From Collinsella sp. AF23-4AC (GTDB lineage Bacteria; Actinomycetota; Coriobacteriia; Coriobacteriales; Coriobacteriaceae), in the NCBI RefSeq assembly GCF_003462685.1, contig NZ_QRVE01000001.1:287421-351420 (forward strand): a stretch of DNA of 64,000 bases, in the 5' to 3' direction. The notes below the pieces were generated by a model. The model was not told the origin of the DNA. It saw nothing but the letters and a program-made list of their open reading frames with translations, and did no database searches. Position 1 is the stretch's first letter. Every line of letters starts with the position of its first letter. The position numbers and the translations under genes were made by a program. Below are positions 47,964-57,400 of this stretch, piece by piece.

Positions 47964-49340
47964 TTAGAGCGTGATGATGTCCGAGATATTGAGGGCCTGA
48001 GCGTCGGCGACATCGTGCGTGGCAAGCAACAGCATGCGGCCATTGAGAAGGTCGAGCATGACCTCGGCCGTCGCATCGCGCGCAAAGGTGTCCAGGCCGG
48101 TAAAGGGCTCATCCAAAATGACGGCACAGCCGCCACACAGCAGGGCGCGGGCGATCTCGACACGACGGCGCTGTCCACCCGAAAGCTCGGCCACGCGCGC
48201 ATGCACGTCGATTCCCGGCACCAACCGGCGCAGCAAGGCCGCAGCGCTCGAAGCACTCACGCGCGCGTCGGCGCACACCAGCACGTTATCCAGGGCAGAA
48301 GCATCCTCGACCAGGCGCACATCCTGAAACACCATGGAGCACGGCGCGCACTCCCCCGCCGCAAGGGCAAGGAGCGTCGACTTGCCCACACCCGAGGCGC
48401 CCATCACACAGATACGCCCACCCGCGGGCACGTTGAGCACCAGCCCGTCGAGCGCCGGCGCCCAGGGCGCGCGATCGCCCACGGCAAGCGCAAGCTCCGC
48501 CGCAGCGCCATCGCTCGCAGCCCCCGCACGGCCGCGCAATCCATGCCCATGCGACCGCACCGCCGCACGCCACGCCGCAGGCCCCGAAGCCCGCAGCAGC
48601 CACACCAGCACGCGCTCGCATGCCCACGATGCCGCCACGACCAACACGGTCCACGCCAGCAGATCAGCCGTCTCAATCAAAAGCTTTGCCTGATAGATGC
48701 GCTCACCCACGGTGTCCGTCGCCATGCCGATCAGCTCCGCCGCCACGCCGGCCTTCCAGCTCATGCCGATCACGGCGCGGGCGCACGAAAGCACAAACGG
48801 CAGGACTTCGCGCCAGGTGTGGGCGAAGAGCAGTCGCCAGCTCCGCACGCCATGCAGGCGAAACATCTGCTCCAGCGGCTTATCCACTTGTGCCAAGCCC
48901 TCGACCAGCGAGAAATATACGCCCGGCAGCGCCATCAATAAGACCGCGGCGATGCTCACGCGCGCCGACCCCAACCAAATGAGCAGCAGGACCACCACGC
49001 AGGCAACCGGCGTCGCCTTAACAAACGAAAGCGCCGGAGCCACCAAGCGGGCAAACGCCCGCGAGCGCGACGAAATTCCGGCCAGCAAACCACCGCACAC
49101 CGCGGCAAGCGCCAGCCCGCCCAGTATCCGCGTGCCCGAGCCCGCCAAAATCGCCCAGGTACCGCCATCGCACACCAGGCGCAGCAACGCCACCACGACA
49201 GCGGCCGGCCCCGGCAAAATCAACGGCTGCGCCACCAGCGCCGCCACCAGCACCCACACGGCAAGCCAAAAGGCGGCAACGGCACCTGCTGCCGTCACCG
49301 CCTTCATACGCTCTGTCATTTGTCGAGCAAACGCACGCAC
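47964..49340 (-). CDS. Fused ABC transporter permease-ATPase
   Basis: A 458-residue protein. Residues 1-260 are an SsuC/TauC-type permease with about six helices and the EAA-like loop WRLLFAHTWREVLPF. Residues 290-458 are a compact ATPase: MGASGVGKST, VFQDVRLVED (Q loop), LSGGQRRRVEIARAL, AVILDEPF and ATHDVAD. Such families normally encode the two as separate genes, and the ATPase is shorter than usual (about 170 residues). The GTG at 49340 lies three bases after the substrate-binding gene, whose last codons supply GGAG. Substrate unknown. Confidence 0.85.
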   Translation of the reverse strand: MRAFARQMTERMKAVTAAGAVAAFWLAVWVLVAALVAQPLILPGPAAVVVALLRLVCDGGTWAILAGSGTRILGGLALAAVCGGLLAGISSRSRAFARLVAPALSFVKATPVACVVVLLLIWLGSARVSIAAVLLMALPGVYFSLVEGLAQVDKPLEQMFRLHGVRSWRLLFAHTWREVLPFVLSCARAVIGMSWKAGVAAELIGMATDTVGERIYQAKLLIETADLLAWTVLVVAASWACERVLVWLLRASGPAAWRAAVRSHGHGLRGRAGAASDGAAAELALAVGDRAPWAPALDGLVLNVPAGGRICVMGASGVGKSTLLALAAGECAPCSMVFQDVRLVEDASALDNVLVCADARVSASSAAALLRRLVPGIDVHARVAELSGGQRRRVEIARALLCGGCAVILDEPFTGLDTFARDATAEVMLDLLNGRMLLLATHDVADAQALNISDIITL

Positions 49341-49343
49341 GGG

Positions 49344-50402
49344 CTACTCCACGTAGTAGAAATCATCGGCCGGGAGCTTGCCGCCCACGGCGCTCGCGTC
49401 CGCATCGGCCAGCACCTGCAGGTACCCACCGAGCGCCGCCTTCATATTCTTCCCCGTCTGGCACACGAGCATGCACCCGGGAATCGCCTTTTCGGCAATC
49501 GTGGCGTTATCCACGATGCCCGCATCGACCACGGCCTGAGCCCAGTCCGCCGGCGCCGCGTTGACGGCCTTAACGCTCGCCGCATGGCAGCTCAAGAACT
49601 CCGCCACGGCCTCGGGATGTTCCTCGGCAAAGGCACGGCGCACCACGGTCACGCCCGTCAGCAAACGGGAGCCCGTGTCGCCCGCCAGCTCGTCCCACAC
49701 ACCGGTCAGGCTCACCGGTGCCGACAGTTTGCCCTCGCTCTTGGCGATGGCAGCGGTCTTGAACGGCTCCGGCAGCACGCCCACGGCGGACGGGTCGGCA
49801 AGCAGCGCCGACAGCACCTCGGTGGGCTCGCTCTTAAACTCAAGCGCCACCTGGCCGGTCAGGCCCGCGCGCTCCAGCAGGTAGTTCATGACGTACTCCG
49901 GCGTGGTGCCCTTGCCCGTCATATAGACGGTATGGCCCGCCAAATCGCCAAACGAGGCCACACTCGCGTCGCCCGTCAACACGTTCAGCACGCCCAGCGT
50001 GTTGATGTCGATGACCTGCACCGCACCCTCGGTCTTGTTGTAGAGCATGCTCGCCACGTTGGCGGGCACCAGGGCAATGTCGACATCGCCCTGAATCACC
50101 TTGGGCACGATCTCGTCGGCGGCAGTGTTGATCGCAAAGTCGAACTCGTTGTCCGTGGCACCGTCGGCAGCCTGGTCCATAAACTGCACCAGGCCAATCG
50201 AGGTCGGACCCTTGAGCGACGCGACGTGCACCTCAACCGGCTCGACAGCAGAACCGCCCGCAGCAGACCCGGCAGCCGAACCCGCGGCGGACCCGGCACC
50301 GGTAGCTCCGCCACCACAGCCCGCGAGCGCAAGCGACAGGGCGCCCGCGGCGAGCACCGAGGCAAACCCCCGGCGCGACATCTCAACATCAAAAGCGCGC
50401 AT
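49344..50402 (-). CDS. ABC transporter substrate-binding lipoprotein (SsuA/NMT1-like)
   Basis: A 352-residue binding protein. The leader SRRGFASVLAAGALSLALAGC combines a twin-arginine-like motif with a lipobox, so export may use Tat before lipidation. A Gly/Ser/Ala spacer precedes the mature domain, with PTSIGLVQFMDQ, ADEIVPKVIQGDVDIALVPANVA and EPTEVLSALLADPSAVGVLPEP, a periplasmic-binding type II pattern seen in nitrate, sulfonate and thiamine-precursor systems. It starts two bases after the hydrogenase stop. The ligand is unknown. Confidence 0.85.
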   Translation of the reverse strand: MRAFDVEMSRRGFASVLAAGALSLALAGCGGGATGAGSAAGSAAGSAAGGSAVEPVEVHVASLKGPTSIGLVQFMDQAADGATDNEFDFAINTAADEIVPKVIQGDVDIALVPANVASMLYNKTEGAVQVIDINTLGVLNVLTGDASVASFGDLAGHTVYMTGKGTTPEYVMNYLLERAGLTGQVALEFKSEPTEVLSALLADPSAVGVLPEPFKTAAIAKSEGKLSAPVSLTGVWDELAGDTGSRLLTGVTVVRRAFAEEHPEAVAEFLSCHAASVKAVNAAPADWAQAVVDAGIVDNATIAEKAIPGCMLVCQTGKNMKAALGGYLQVLADADASAVGGKLPADDFYYVE

Positions 50403-50404
50403 CG

Positions 50405-52159
50405 CTAGCACGTCCCCTCGTTAGGCATCGTCCATGCGTGATGATCGGTATGCAGCAGCTCCTCGGCCAGCGGCGAGAGCGGCTCGCCCAGGAACTCGCG
50501 GTAGCACGCCTGGACATCGGGATTCTCGTGCGAGAAGCGAATGTCCGCAGCGGCATCCAGGCCCCACAGCACCTGACCGCGCTCGGCTGCCAGCTCGCAG
50601 CCGTCGTGGATGGGCTGACCGCCGCCACCGACGCAGCCGCCCGGGCATGCCATGACCTCGACAAAGTCATAGCTCACGCGGCCATCGCGAATCGCGTCGA
50701 GCAGACAGGCAGCGTTGCCCAGCCCGTGTGCCACGGCGACGCGCACCTTGGTGCCATCGATATCGGCCACAGCTTCCTTCCAGCCGTCCAGGCCGCGCAC
50801 ATCGGTAAAGAAGTCGGCGTTGGGGTTCTTGCCCGTCACCAGGTAATAGGCCGAGCGCACGGCGGCCTCCATCACGCCGCCCGTGGCGCCAAAGATCACG
50901 CCCGCGCCCGTGCCAAAGCCCAGCGGCGTGTCGAGCGGCTCCTCGGTAAGCGTGTCCACGCTCACGTGGCTCGCTCGGATCATGCGCACCATCTCGCGCA
51001 CCGTCAGCGCAACGTCCACATCGGGCGTGCCGTCCTCGCCCACCATGCTCGGCAGCGCGCACTCGGCCTTCTTGGCCGTGCACGGCATAACGGACACCAC
51101 AAACAGGCGCTCGGGCTCAATGCCCAGCACCTTGGCGTAGTACGTCTTGGCAATAGCGCCGAACATCTGCTGCGGCGACTTGGACGTGGACAGGCTGTCG
51201 ACAAACTCCGGATAGCGCGCCTTCGCAAAGCGCACCCAGCCCGGGCAGCAGCTCGTAAACATGGGCCAGCCGCGGCTGCCGCCTTCGCCCTTGGCGGCCT
51301 TACCCAGGCGCTCGATCAGCTCGGAGCCCTCCTCCATAATGGTGAGATCGGCCGAGAAATCGGTGTCGAACACGTACTCAAAGCCAACGCGGCGCAGCGC
51401 GCAAGCCAGGCGCTCAACGGTGGCATCCTCGCGCGGAATACCGAGCTCCTCACCCCAGGCGGTGCGCACGGCCGGCGCTATCTGCACCAGCACGATCTTA
51501 TCGGGATCGGCGAGAGCATCGAACACGGTCTCGGTGTCGTCGCGCTCGCGCAGCGCGCCCGTCGGGCAATGCGTGATGCACTGGCCGCACGCGACGCAAT
51601 CGGTCTTGCCGATCGGTGCACGCCCGCGGGTACCCACGGCGGTATGTGTGGCGCGGTTGGTCAGGTCCCAAATCCCTAGGCCCTGCACGCTCTCGCACAC
51701 CTTGATGCAGCGCATGCATTTAATGCACTTGTCGTTTTCGCGGATGATGGGGAAATCGAAATCCCAGCCCTCGCCCGCCAAATGCCTTTGATACGGCAGA
51801 TAGAAAATGCCCAGGTCGTTGGCGATGGTCTGCAGGTTGCAGTTGCCGCTGCGCACGCAGCTCGTGCACTGCGAATCGTGCTGGGACAGCAGCAGCTGCA
51901 CGTTGGTGCGGCGCGCCTCGCGGGCCTTGGGGCTGTTGGTGCGGACCACCATGCCGTCGAGCACGTAGTTGTTGCAGGCGGCAACCAGCTGGTCGCAGCC
52001 CTCAACCTCGACCACGCACACGCGGCAGCCGCCGATCTCGTTCAGATCGCGCAGGTAGCACAGGGTGGGAATCTGGATACCGACGGACTTGGCCGCGTCC
52101 AGGATCGTGGTGTGCTCGGGTACCACGACCTCGCAATTATCGATAGTGAGCTTGACCAT
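50405..52159 (-). CDS. [FeFe]-hydrogenase, monomeric M3 type
   Basis: A 584-residue hydrogenase with a full electron wire: [2Fe-2S] (CYLRDLNEIGGCRVC), His-Cys3 [4Fe-4S] (HDSQCTSCVRSGNC) and two [4Fe-4S] (CIKCMRCIKVC, CVACGQCITHC). The H-cluster loops are intact: TSCCPGW near 303, MPCTAKKAE near 357 and MACPGGCVGGGGQP near 505, with a short SSU-like tail. The ATG at 52159 has GGAG nine bases upstream; an earlier ATG at 52216 overlaps the preceding stop and adds 19 unconserved residues. HydEFG maturases are not in the window. The GltD-like partner upstream suggests exchange of electrons with NAD(P)H. Confidence 0.95.
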   Translation of the reverse strand: MVKLTIDNCEVVVPEHTTILDAAKSVGIQIPTLCYLRDLNEIGGCRVCVVEVEGCDQLVAACNNYVLDGMVVRTNSPKAREARRTNVQLLLSQHDSQCTSCVRSGNCNLQTIANDLGIFYLPYQRHLAGEGWDFDFPIIRENDKCIKCMRCIKVCESVQGLGIWDLTNRATHTAVGTRGRAPIGKTDCVACGQCITHCPTGALRERDDTETVFDALADPDKIVLVQIAPAVRTAWGEELGIPREDATVERLACALRRVGFEYVFDTDFSADLTIMEEGSELIERLGKAAKGEGGSRGWPMFTSCCPGWVRFAKARYPEFVDSLSTSKSPQQMFGAIAKTYYAKVLGIEPERLFVVSVMPCTAKKAECALPSMVGEDGTPDVDVALTVREMVRMIRASHVSVDTLTEEPLDTPLGFGTGAGVIFGATGGVMEAAVRSAYYLVTGKNPNADFFTDVRGLDGWKEAVADIDGTKVRVAVAHGLGNAACLLDAIRDGRVSYDFVEVMACPGGCVGGGGQPIHDGCELAAERGQVLWGLDAAADIRFSHENPDVQACYREFLGEPLSPLAEELLHTDHHAWTMPNEGTC

Positions 52160-52209
52160 ATTGAGTGCTCCGCTTTCGGTGTTGTCGCTGACAGTGGGGT
52201 TGTTGGGCT

Positions 52210-54042
52210 CTACCATTCCAGGTTCCTCCCGCCGCGGAACGCGCCAAAGCCAAAGTGGTCGCAACGCAGGCAGCGGCTTGCCTCCTGGCGCGCCTCCTGC
52301 TCGGTGAGACCCTGCTCGACCAGATTCCAATCGTGAATACGCTCGCCGGCCTCGCGCTCACCCAGCTCGCAGCGGCCGCACTCGTGCTTGCCCTTAAACT
52401 GGACGGTCGGCAGCTCGACCTCGAGCTTAATCTTGTGGTCGAAGCCCAGATAGCGGTCGATATTTGCCGAAGCCACGCGGCCGGCGTTGATGGCACGGAT
52501 GACGGTGGCGGGGCCGGTCTGGCAGTCGCCGCCGCTAAAGAGGCCATCGAAACTGGGCACGGCGCCGTCCGAATCAGTGACGACGCGACCCCACTTGCAG
52601 GCGATGCACATGTCCTCAAATGGCTTGGAGTCGATGTCCTGGCCAATGGCGACAAACACGCGCTCACAGGGGATGACGCGCTCGGGCGTGGCGGCGGCAC
52701 GCGGAGCCGGACGCCCGCGGCGGGGCTCGCCGATAATCTGCGGTTGCACGCGCAGGCCGCTCACGCGACCGTCCTCGCCCGTCTCTATACCGAGTGGGGC
52801 CGTCAGCTCCAGAACCTCGCAGCCCTCGGCCTGGGCGCCGGCAATCTCGGCGTCCTGAGCCGTCATATCGCAGATGCGACGGCGGTAGACGATGCTTACC
52901 TTTTCGGCACCGCAGCGCACGGCAGAGCGCGCCACGTCCATGGCCACGTTGCCGCCGCCGATGACGCACACGCGCTGGCCGCTCAGGTCTGGCAGCTCGT
53001 CGTCTCCAATGGCACGCAGCATCTTGACGGCCGACTCCACGCCGGACGCCTCTTCGCCCGGAAGGCCGAGCTTCTTGTCGCTATGGGCACCGATGGCCAG
53101 GTAGACGGCATCGAACTCGTCGCGCAGGCGGACAAGCTCCTCGCCGTTGACGGAGTGGTCGAGCTCAACGTCGATACCGGCGCTCAAGATCCAGTCGATC
53201 TCGGCCTGCAGGCGCTCGCGCGGCAGACGGTAGCTGGAAATGCCATAGCGCAGCATGCCGCCCAGGTGGTGGCGCTGCTCAAAGATGGTCACCTTGTGGC
53301 CCATCACGGCCAGGTAGTAGGCGCAGGAAAGGCCGGCCGGGCCGCCGCCGATCACGGCGATGCGTTTGCCGGTGTTGTCCACTACATGCGGCTTGTGGTC
53401 GTTGAGGTCACTGTGCTCAACGGCAAAACGCTTGAGGGCGAGGATGTTCATGGGGTCGTCGACCATGCCACGGCGACAGTGCATCTCGCAGGGATGCTCG
53501 CACACCAGGCCGCAGACGAGCGGCAGCGGGTTGTTCTTGCGGATGACCTTGACGGCATCAGCATAGCGGCCGGCCTCGACGAGCGAAATGTAACCGGGAA
53601 TGTCGACGTGCGCCGGGCAGCCCGAGACACACGGAACGCGGGCCTCGCGATCAAAGCCGCAGGAATGTTCACGGATGTGGTGCTCAAAGTCATCACGGAA
53701 GCCACGAATAGCCGTGAGCGCCATGGCGCTGGCTTCGTAACCGATGGCGCAGTCGCTCGAAAGATAGATGGTGCGGGCCGTGCGCTCAATCAAGTTGAGC
53801 GTGGACTCGTCGGCGCGGCCCTCGAGCACATCGGCGAGCAGATCGCTCAGCGCGCTCAGGCCCACGCGGCAGGGCGTGCACTTGCCGCAGCTCTGCGTCG
53901 AACACAGGTTGACGAGCGCTGCCGTAAACTCAACGGGACACGGGGCGAGCGAACTCACCGCCAGACGGCGTCCGAGCGCATCGTGCAGGTCGTCCATGAC
54001 GGCCTGAGCGTGGCTGCGTTCCATTACATGCAGTCGAGCCAT
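52210..54042 (-). CDS. NAD(P)-linked FAD oxidoreductase with NuoF-type Fe-S N-terminus (GltD-like)
   Basis: A 610-residue electron-transfer subunit. Residues 35-130 match the Fe-S end of NuoF (STQSCGKCTPCRVG), without its FMN/NADH part. A DPD-type Fe-S domain follows (VPCVSGCPAHVDIPGYI). The GltD-like flavoprotein has FAD motif VIGGGPAGLSCAYYL near 230 and NAD(P) motif VIGGGNVAMDVARSA near 358. An extra Cys set (CGRCELGE, CLRCDHFG) ends the protein. The ATG at 54042 has GAGAGGGG upstream. It precedes the hydrogenase in one operon and likely links it to NAD(P)H; bifurcation is possible but unproven. Confidence 0.88.
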   Translation of the reverse strand: MARLHVMERSHAQAVMDDLHDALGRRLAVSSLAPCPVEFTAALVNLCSTQSCGKCTPCRVGLSALSDLLADVLEGRADESTLNLIERTARTIYLSSDCAIGYEASAMALTAIRGFRDDFEHHIREHSCGFDREARVPCVSGCPAHVDIPGYISLVEAGRYADAVKVIRKNNPLPLVCGLVCEHPCEMHCRRGMVDDPMNILALKRFAVEHSDLNDHKPHVVDNTGKRIAVIGGGPAGLSCAYYLAVMGHKVTIFEQRHHLGGMLRYGISSYRLPRERLQAEIDWILSAGIDVELDHSVNGEELVRLRDEFDAVYLAIGAHSDKKLGLPGEEASGVESAVKMLRAIGDDELPDLSGQRVCVIGGGNVAMDVARSAVRCGAEKVSIVYRRRICDMTAQDAEIAGAQAEGCEVLELTAPLGIETGEDGRVSGLRVQPQIIGEPRRGRPAPRAAATPERVIPCERVFVAIGQDIDSKPFEDMCIACKWGRVVTDSDGAVPSFDGLFSGGDCQTGPATVIRAINAGRVASANIDRYLGFDHKIKLEVELPTVQFKGKHECGRCELGEREAGERIHDWNLVEQGLTEQEARQEASRCLRCDHFGFGAFRGGRNLEW

Positions 54043-54106
54043 AAGATCCCCTCTCACATGGCAGCCCGGAGGCGAGGCCGGGCGAAATTGCTACACGCAC
54101 AACACT

Positions 54107-54127
54107 GACCTAAAAAGTTGTTAGGTC
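54107..54127. promoter_or_regulatory. Candidate operator upstream of the hydrogenase operon
   Basis: GACCTAA (54107-54113) and TTAGGTC (54121-54127) form a perfect 7-base palindrome around a 7-base spacer, 65 bases before the first start codon. Confidence 0.35.
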
Positions 54128-54229
54128 TCAACGCAGTTCGGCAGGCGGCATGAAATGTCACCCTCAGCGGTGAAATAGAACATTACCGCAGATAAATGCC
54201 ATATTTGATAAAACGCGTTACCAAATGAC

Positions 54230-54265
54230 AATGCCCCGTCCACGCAATCACGTGGACGGGGCATT
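54230..54265 (-). terminator. Terminator of the PTS operon
   Basis: AATGCCCCGTCCACG (54230-54244) pairs perfectly with CGTGGACGGGGCATT (54251-54265). On minus the stem leads into GTCATTTGG, so the T run is weak, but the stem is strong and well placed after the GH4 gene. Confidence 0.7.
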
Positions 54266-54298
54266 ACTCTAGGTATGCGGCCAGCGACCCTGTTGCTT

Positions 54299-55681
54299 CT
54301 ACTTAAGCTCGGGCCAGTAACCCTTGTTGGCCTCGATCATGTCGTCGAGAACTTCCTTGGCAACCTTCATCGAAGGCACGGTCTTGTTGAGCGTAAAGGC
54401 CTTGAGCGCCTTCTCGTACGAACCCTCGATCGTAGCCTCGACCACGAGCTTCTCGGAGTTCAGCTGCTGCATCATGAGGCCCTGCTGGAACAGAGGAATG
54501 TTGTCGCGGCTGATGACCTCAGGGCCGTTCTTGCCAATGTAGGCAGGCAGTTCGACCATAGCGTCGTAGGGCATGTTGGGGATAGCGCCCTTGTTCTCGC
54601 AAATGACCAGGAAGCGCTGCTTGGTGTCGTTCTTCAGAGCGATAGCCAGATCGGCAATCCAGTCGCCGTGGCTGCCCGCATAGAACGTGCTCTCGTCAAT
54701 CTCGCCCGTCTTCTCGTAGTGGTCGATGCCGTCGAAGAGGTTCTTCTCGCGCGTCTCCTCGACCTCATTCGCACGGGTGCGCTCGGGGTTGGAATGCTCG
54801 ACGAACTCCTTCTGCTGCAGGTAGTAGTTCAGATACGTGTTGGGCAGGTACTCCGGGAAGCACTCCATGATCTCGTACTCGCCCTTCCAGACGTAGTACC
54901 AGCTGCCCTTGGTGTGGCGATTCTGCTCGGGGTGCTCGTCAGTGGCCTCCTCGGGCTTCTTTGCCATGAGCGAGCCCATGCCCTTGAGGTAGGAGTCGGG
55001 CAGCAGGATCTGGTGCTCCTTGATGTACTCGCGCAGCTGCGGGAGCACCTCCTCGCCCTTGTGGCGGATCGAGGTGAACCAACCAAAGTGGTTGAGGCCA
55101 AAGTAATCGTACTCGACATCCTTCTTGTCGATATCGAGCGCGGCGCAAACCACGTCGATGATCGCGATCGGCATGTCGCAGATGTTGATGATGCGAGCGT
55201 TGGGACGCAGCACGCGGCAGCCCTCGGAGACGATGGCGGCAGGGTTGGAGTAGTTGAGAATCCAGTAGTCCTTCTTGGCGTACTTCTCAACGTCGTCAAT
55301 CAGCTCAACCATAGGGAAGATGGTGCGCATGCCGTAGGCAAGGCCGCCGCAACCGCAGGTCTCCTGACCCACGCAGCCGTGACGCAGCGGAATCTTCTCG
55401 TCCTGCTCGCGCATGGCATAGCCGCCCACGCGCATCTGGGCAAACACGAAGCTCGCGTCCGTAAAGGCGGTCTCCTTGTCGGTGGTCACCGTGAGCTTGA
55501 TGTCCAGGCCAAGGTCCTCGTGCAAAATCCAGTCCACGAGCACGCCGATCTTGCGCTGGCGCTCCTCGTTGATGTCGTACAGACGAATCTCGTCAACGTC
55601 GAGCTCGTCCTTGCGCAGAGCGATGGACTTGACGATGCCGGGGGTAAAGGTGGATCCGCCACCACACAGAGTAATGATCAT
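54299..55681 (-). CDS. Glycoside hydrolase family 4, probably 6-phospho-alpha-glucosidase
   Basis: A 460-residue NAD- and metal-dependent hydrolase. GH4 features: GGGSTFTPGIVKS, the metal/Cys motif NICDMPIAI near 170 and GLNHFGWFTS near 198. The CDMP and HFGW sequences fit 6-phospho-alpha-glucosidases (GlvA/MalH) better than beta-specific members, and the neighbouring transporter is of the maltose/alpha-glucoside PTS type. It starts three bases after the IICB gene, so its ribosome site lies in that gene. It would split phospho-maltose or similar into glucose-6-phosphate and sugar. Confidence 0.87.
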   Translation of the reverse strand: MIITLCGGGSTFTPGIVKSIALRKDELDVDEIRLYDINEERQRKIGVLVDWILHEDLGLDIKLTVTTDKETAFTDASFVFAQMRVGGYAMREQDEKIPLRHGCVGQETCGCGGLAYGMRTIFPMVELIDDVEKYAKKDYWILNYSNPAAIVSEGCRVLRPNARIINICDMPIAIIDVVCAALDIDKKDVEYDYFGLNHFGWFTSIRHKGEEVLPQLREYIKEHQILLPDSYLKGMGSLMAKKPEEATDEHPEQNRHTKGSWYYVWKGEYEIMECFPEYLPNTYLNYYLQQKEFVEHSNPERTRANEVEETREKNLFDGIDHYEKTGEIDESTFYAGSHGDWIADLAIALKNDTKQRFLVICENKGAIPNMPYDAMVELPAYIGKNGPEVISRDNIPLFQQGLMMQQLNSEKLVVEATIEGSYEKALKAFTLNKTVPSMKVAKEVLDDMIEANKGYWPELK

Positions 55682-55684
55682 TGT

Positions 55685-57301
55685 TTACTGCTCCTTCTCA
55701 ATTGCGTTTTCGACCTTGTCACGCATCTCGGCGACCTTCATGCCAAAGATGATCTGGATATTGTTGCCGTTGCGGTTGATGCCGCTGTTGGGCACGTGGT
55801 TAATGAGGTTCTCATCGATGAGGTCCGGGTTCTTAACGTTCACGCGGAGACGCGTAAAGCAGTTCTCGAGCTCCTCGATGTTGTCCTTGCCGCCAAGACC
55901 TGCGACCAGGTCGGCAATGCCCGCATCGACGCCCTCTGCGGGAGCCGCGGCAACGGCGCCCTGCTTCACCGCGACAGACGCGGCGGCCTCGCCCTCGGCA
56001 ACGGACTCGGCGAGCTCGGACTCTTCCTCGCGACCAGGGGTGTGAAGGTTGAGCTTCTTAATAAGGAAGGTAAAGAGGAAGAAGTACAGAGCGGCGTTGA
56101 CGACTCCAAGCACCAGCATAACCGGCCAGTTGGTCTTATCGACACCGAGGACCAGGTTGGAGACCACGATGTTGATGATGCCGCCTGCAGTCGAAGCGGG
56201 CACGGAGAGGACCTTGAGCAGGACCAGGAAGATGCCGGAAAGAACCGAGTGAACGACAAAGAGCACGGGAGCGGCAAAGACAAAGAGGAAGTCCATGGGC
56301 TCGGTGACACAGGAGAGCACGGCGGTGATGATCAGCGGGATGATAACGGCCTTGGTCTTATCCTTGTTCCCCTTGTAAGCGGTGAAGATAAAGGCGAGAC
56401 CGATACCGATGTAGGGCCACAGGTTGTTGAAGGTGTAGCTGTTGAAGTAGGTGCTATCGGAGAAGGGCTGGCCCGTCATTGCCATCTCGGCAACACGGAT
56501 GGGATAAGCGCCGGCGATAACCTGATCACCCAGCGTAAGGGTGCCGCCCACATCGGAGAACTGGAACGGGGTGTAGATGAGGTGGTGCAGACCGGTGGGA
56601 ACGAGCAGCTTGTTGAGCATGCCGTAGATAAACAGACCGATGTTGCCCGACTCCTTAATGATGCCGGCGACGGAGGAGATGGCACCCTGAACCGGAGGCC
56701 AAACGATGCAGAAGCCAGCGCCCATGATCCAGGAAATGATAATCATGATCAGGAACGGGAAGCGAACGCCCGAGAACATCGAAAGGGCAATGGGGAACTG
56801 CTTGTTCGAGTACTTGTTGAACACGGCACCGGTGATGCAACCGAGGATGATGCCGCCAAACACGCCGGTATCGAGCACCTGAATGCCCATAACGGTGGCC
56901 TGGCCGGTTCCGGTAAGGCCGAGCATGCCGCTCGCATCGGCAAGAGAGCCGGTGGCGTTGAGCACGATGTTGTTAGCCTGCAGGAACAGGAAGAACGACA
57001 TCAGGGCGATCAGCGAAGCATGGCCCTTGTTCTTCTTTGCCATGGCGCCGGCGATGCCCACGCAGAACAGAATCGAGAGGTTGTTGATGATAAACATCAG
57101 CGACTGATAGACAACGGCGCCCACAAGCTGGAACGGACCGGAGCCCAGTACGGGGACCAAAGCGCAGATGGTCTTGTTGGTCAGAATGATGCCCACGATG
57201 AGCAGGATGCCGGCAACCGAGAGATACATCATCGGCTGGACGATCGACTTCGCGAACACCTCCAACGGCGCTTTGAAATTGAACTTCTTTTTTGCGGTCA
57301 T
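55685..57301 (-). CDS. PTS alpha-glucoside transporter, IICB
   Basis: A 538-residue PTS permease. The IIC domain (about 1-430) has about ten helices, with YGMLNKLLVPTGLHHLIYTPF and TEPMDFLFVFAAPV, as in the glucose/maltose group. A Glu-rich linker leads to IIB, whose phosphorylated Cys is in ENCFTRLRVNV near 478. The ATG at 57301 has GGAAGGGGAG upstream. IIA is encoded separately, three genes upstream. It imports and phosphorylates alpha-glucosides for the GH4 enzyme. Confidence 0.92.
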   Translation of the reverse strand: MTAKKKFNFKAPLEVFAKSIVQPMMYLSVAGILLIVGIILTNKTICALVPVLGSGPFQLVGAVVYQSLMFIINNLSILFCVGIAGAMAKKNKGHASLIALMSFFLFLQANNIVLNATGSLADASGMLGLTGTGQATVMGIQVLDTGVFGGIILGCITGAVFNKYSNKQFPIALSMFSGVRFPFLIMIIISWIMGAGFCIVWPPVQGAISSVAGIIKESGNIGLFIYGMLNKLLVPTGLHHLIYTPFQFSDVGGTLTLGDQVIAGAYPIRVAEMAMTGQPFSDSTYFNSYTFNNLWPYIGIGLAFIFTAYKGNKDKTKAVIIPLIITAVLSCVTEPMDFLFVFAAPVLFVVHSVLSGIFLVLLKVLSVPASTAGGIINIVVSNLVLGVDKTNWPVMLVLGVVNAALYFFLFTFLIKKLNLHTPGREEESELAESVAEGEAAASVAVKQGAVAAAPAEGVDAGIADLVAGLGGKDNIEELENCFTRLRVNVKNPDLIDENLINHVPNSGINRNGNNIQIIFGMKVAEMRDKVENAIEKEQ

Positions 57302-57400
57302 AGCGGTACTCCCCTTCCTTTTCCGCAAATTAAGACAGATGTGCCCTGGGCAAGACCGTGAGCCTTGCCTTATATCGATCGATGTGTGGGCACGTTATGC

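Noticed and set aside
54275..57361. 1028-codon open frame on plus opposite the PTS IICB and GH4 genes
   Set aside because: Antisense shadow with Val/Asp/Gly-rich composition and no domain.
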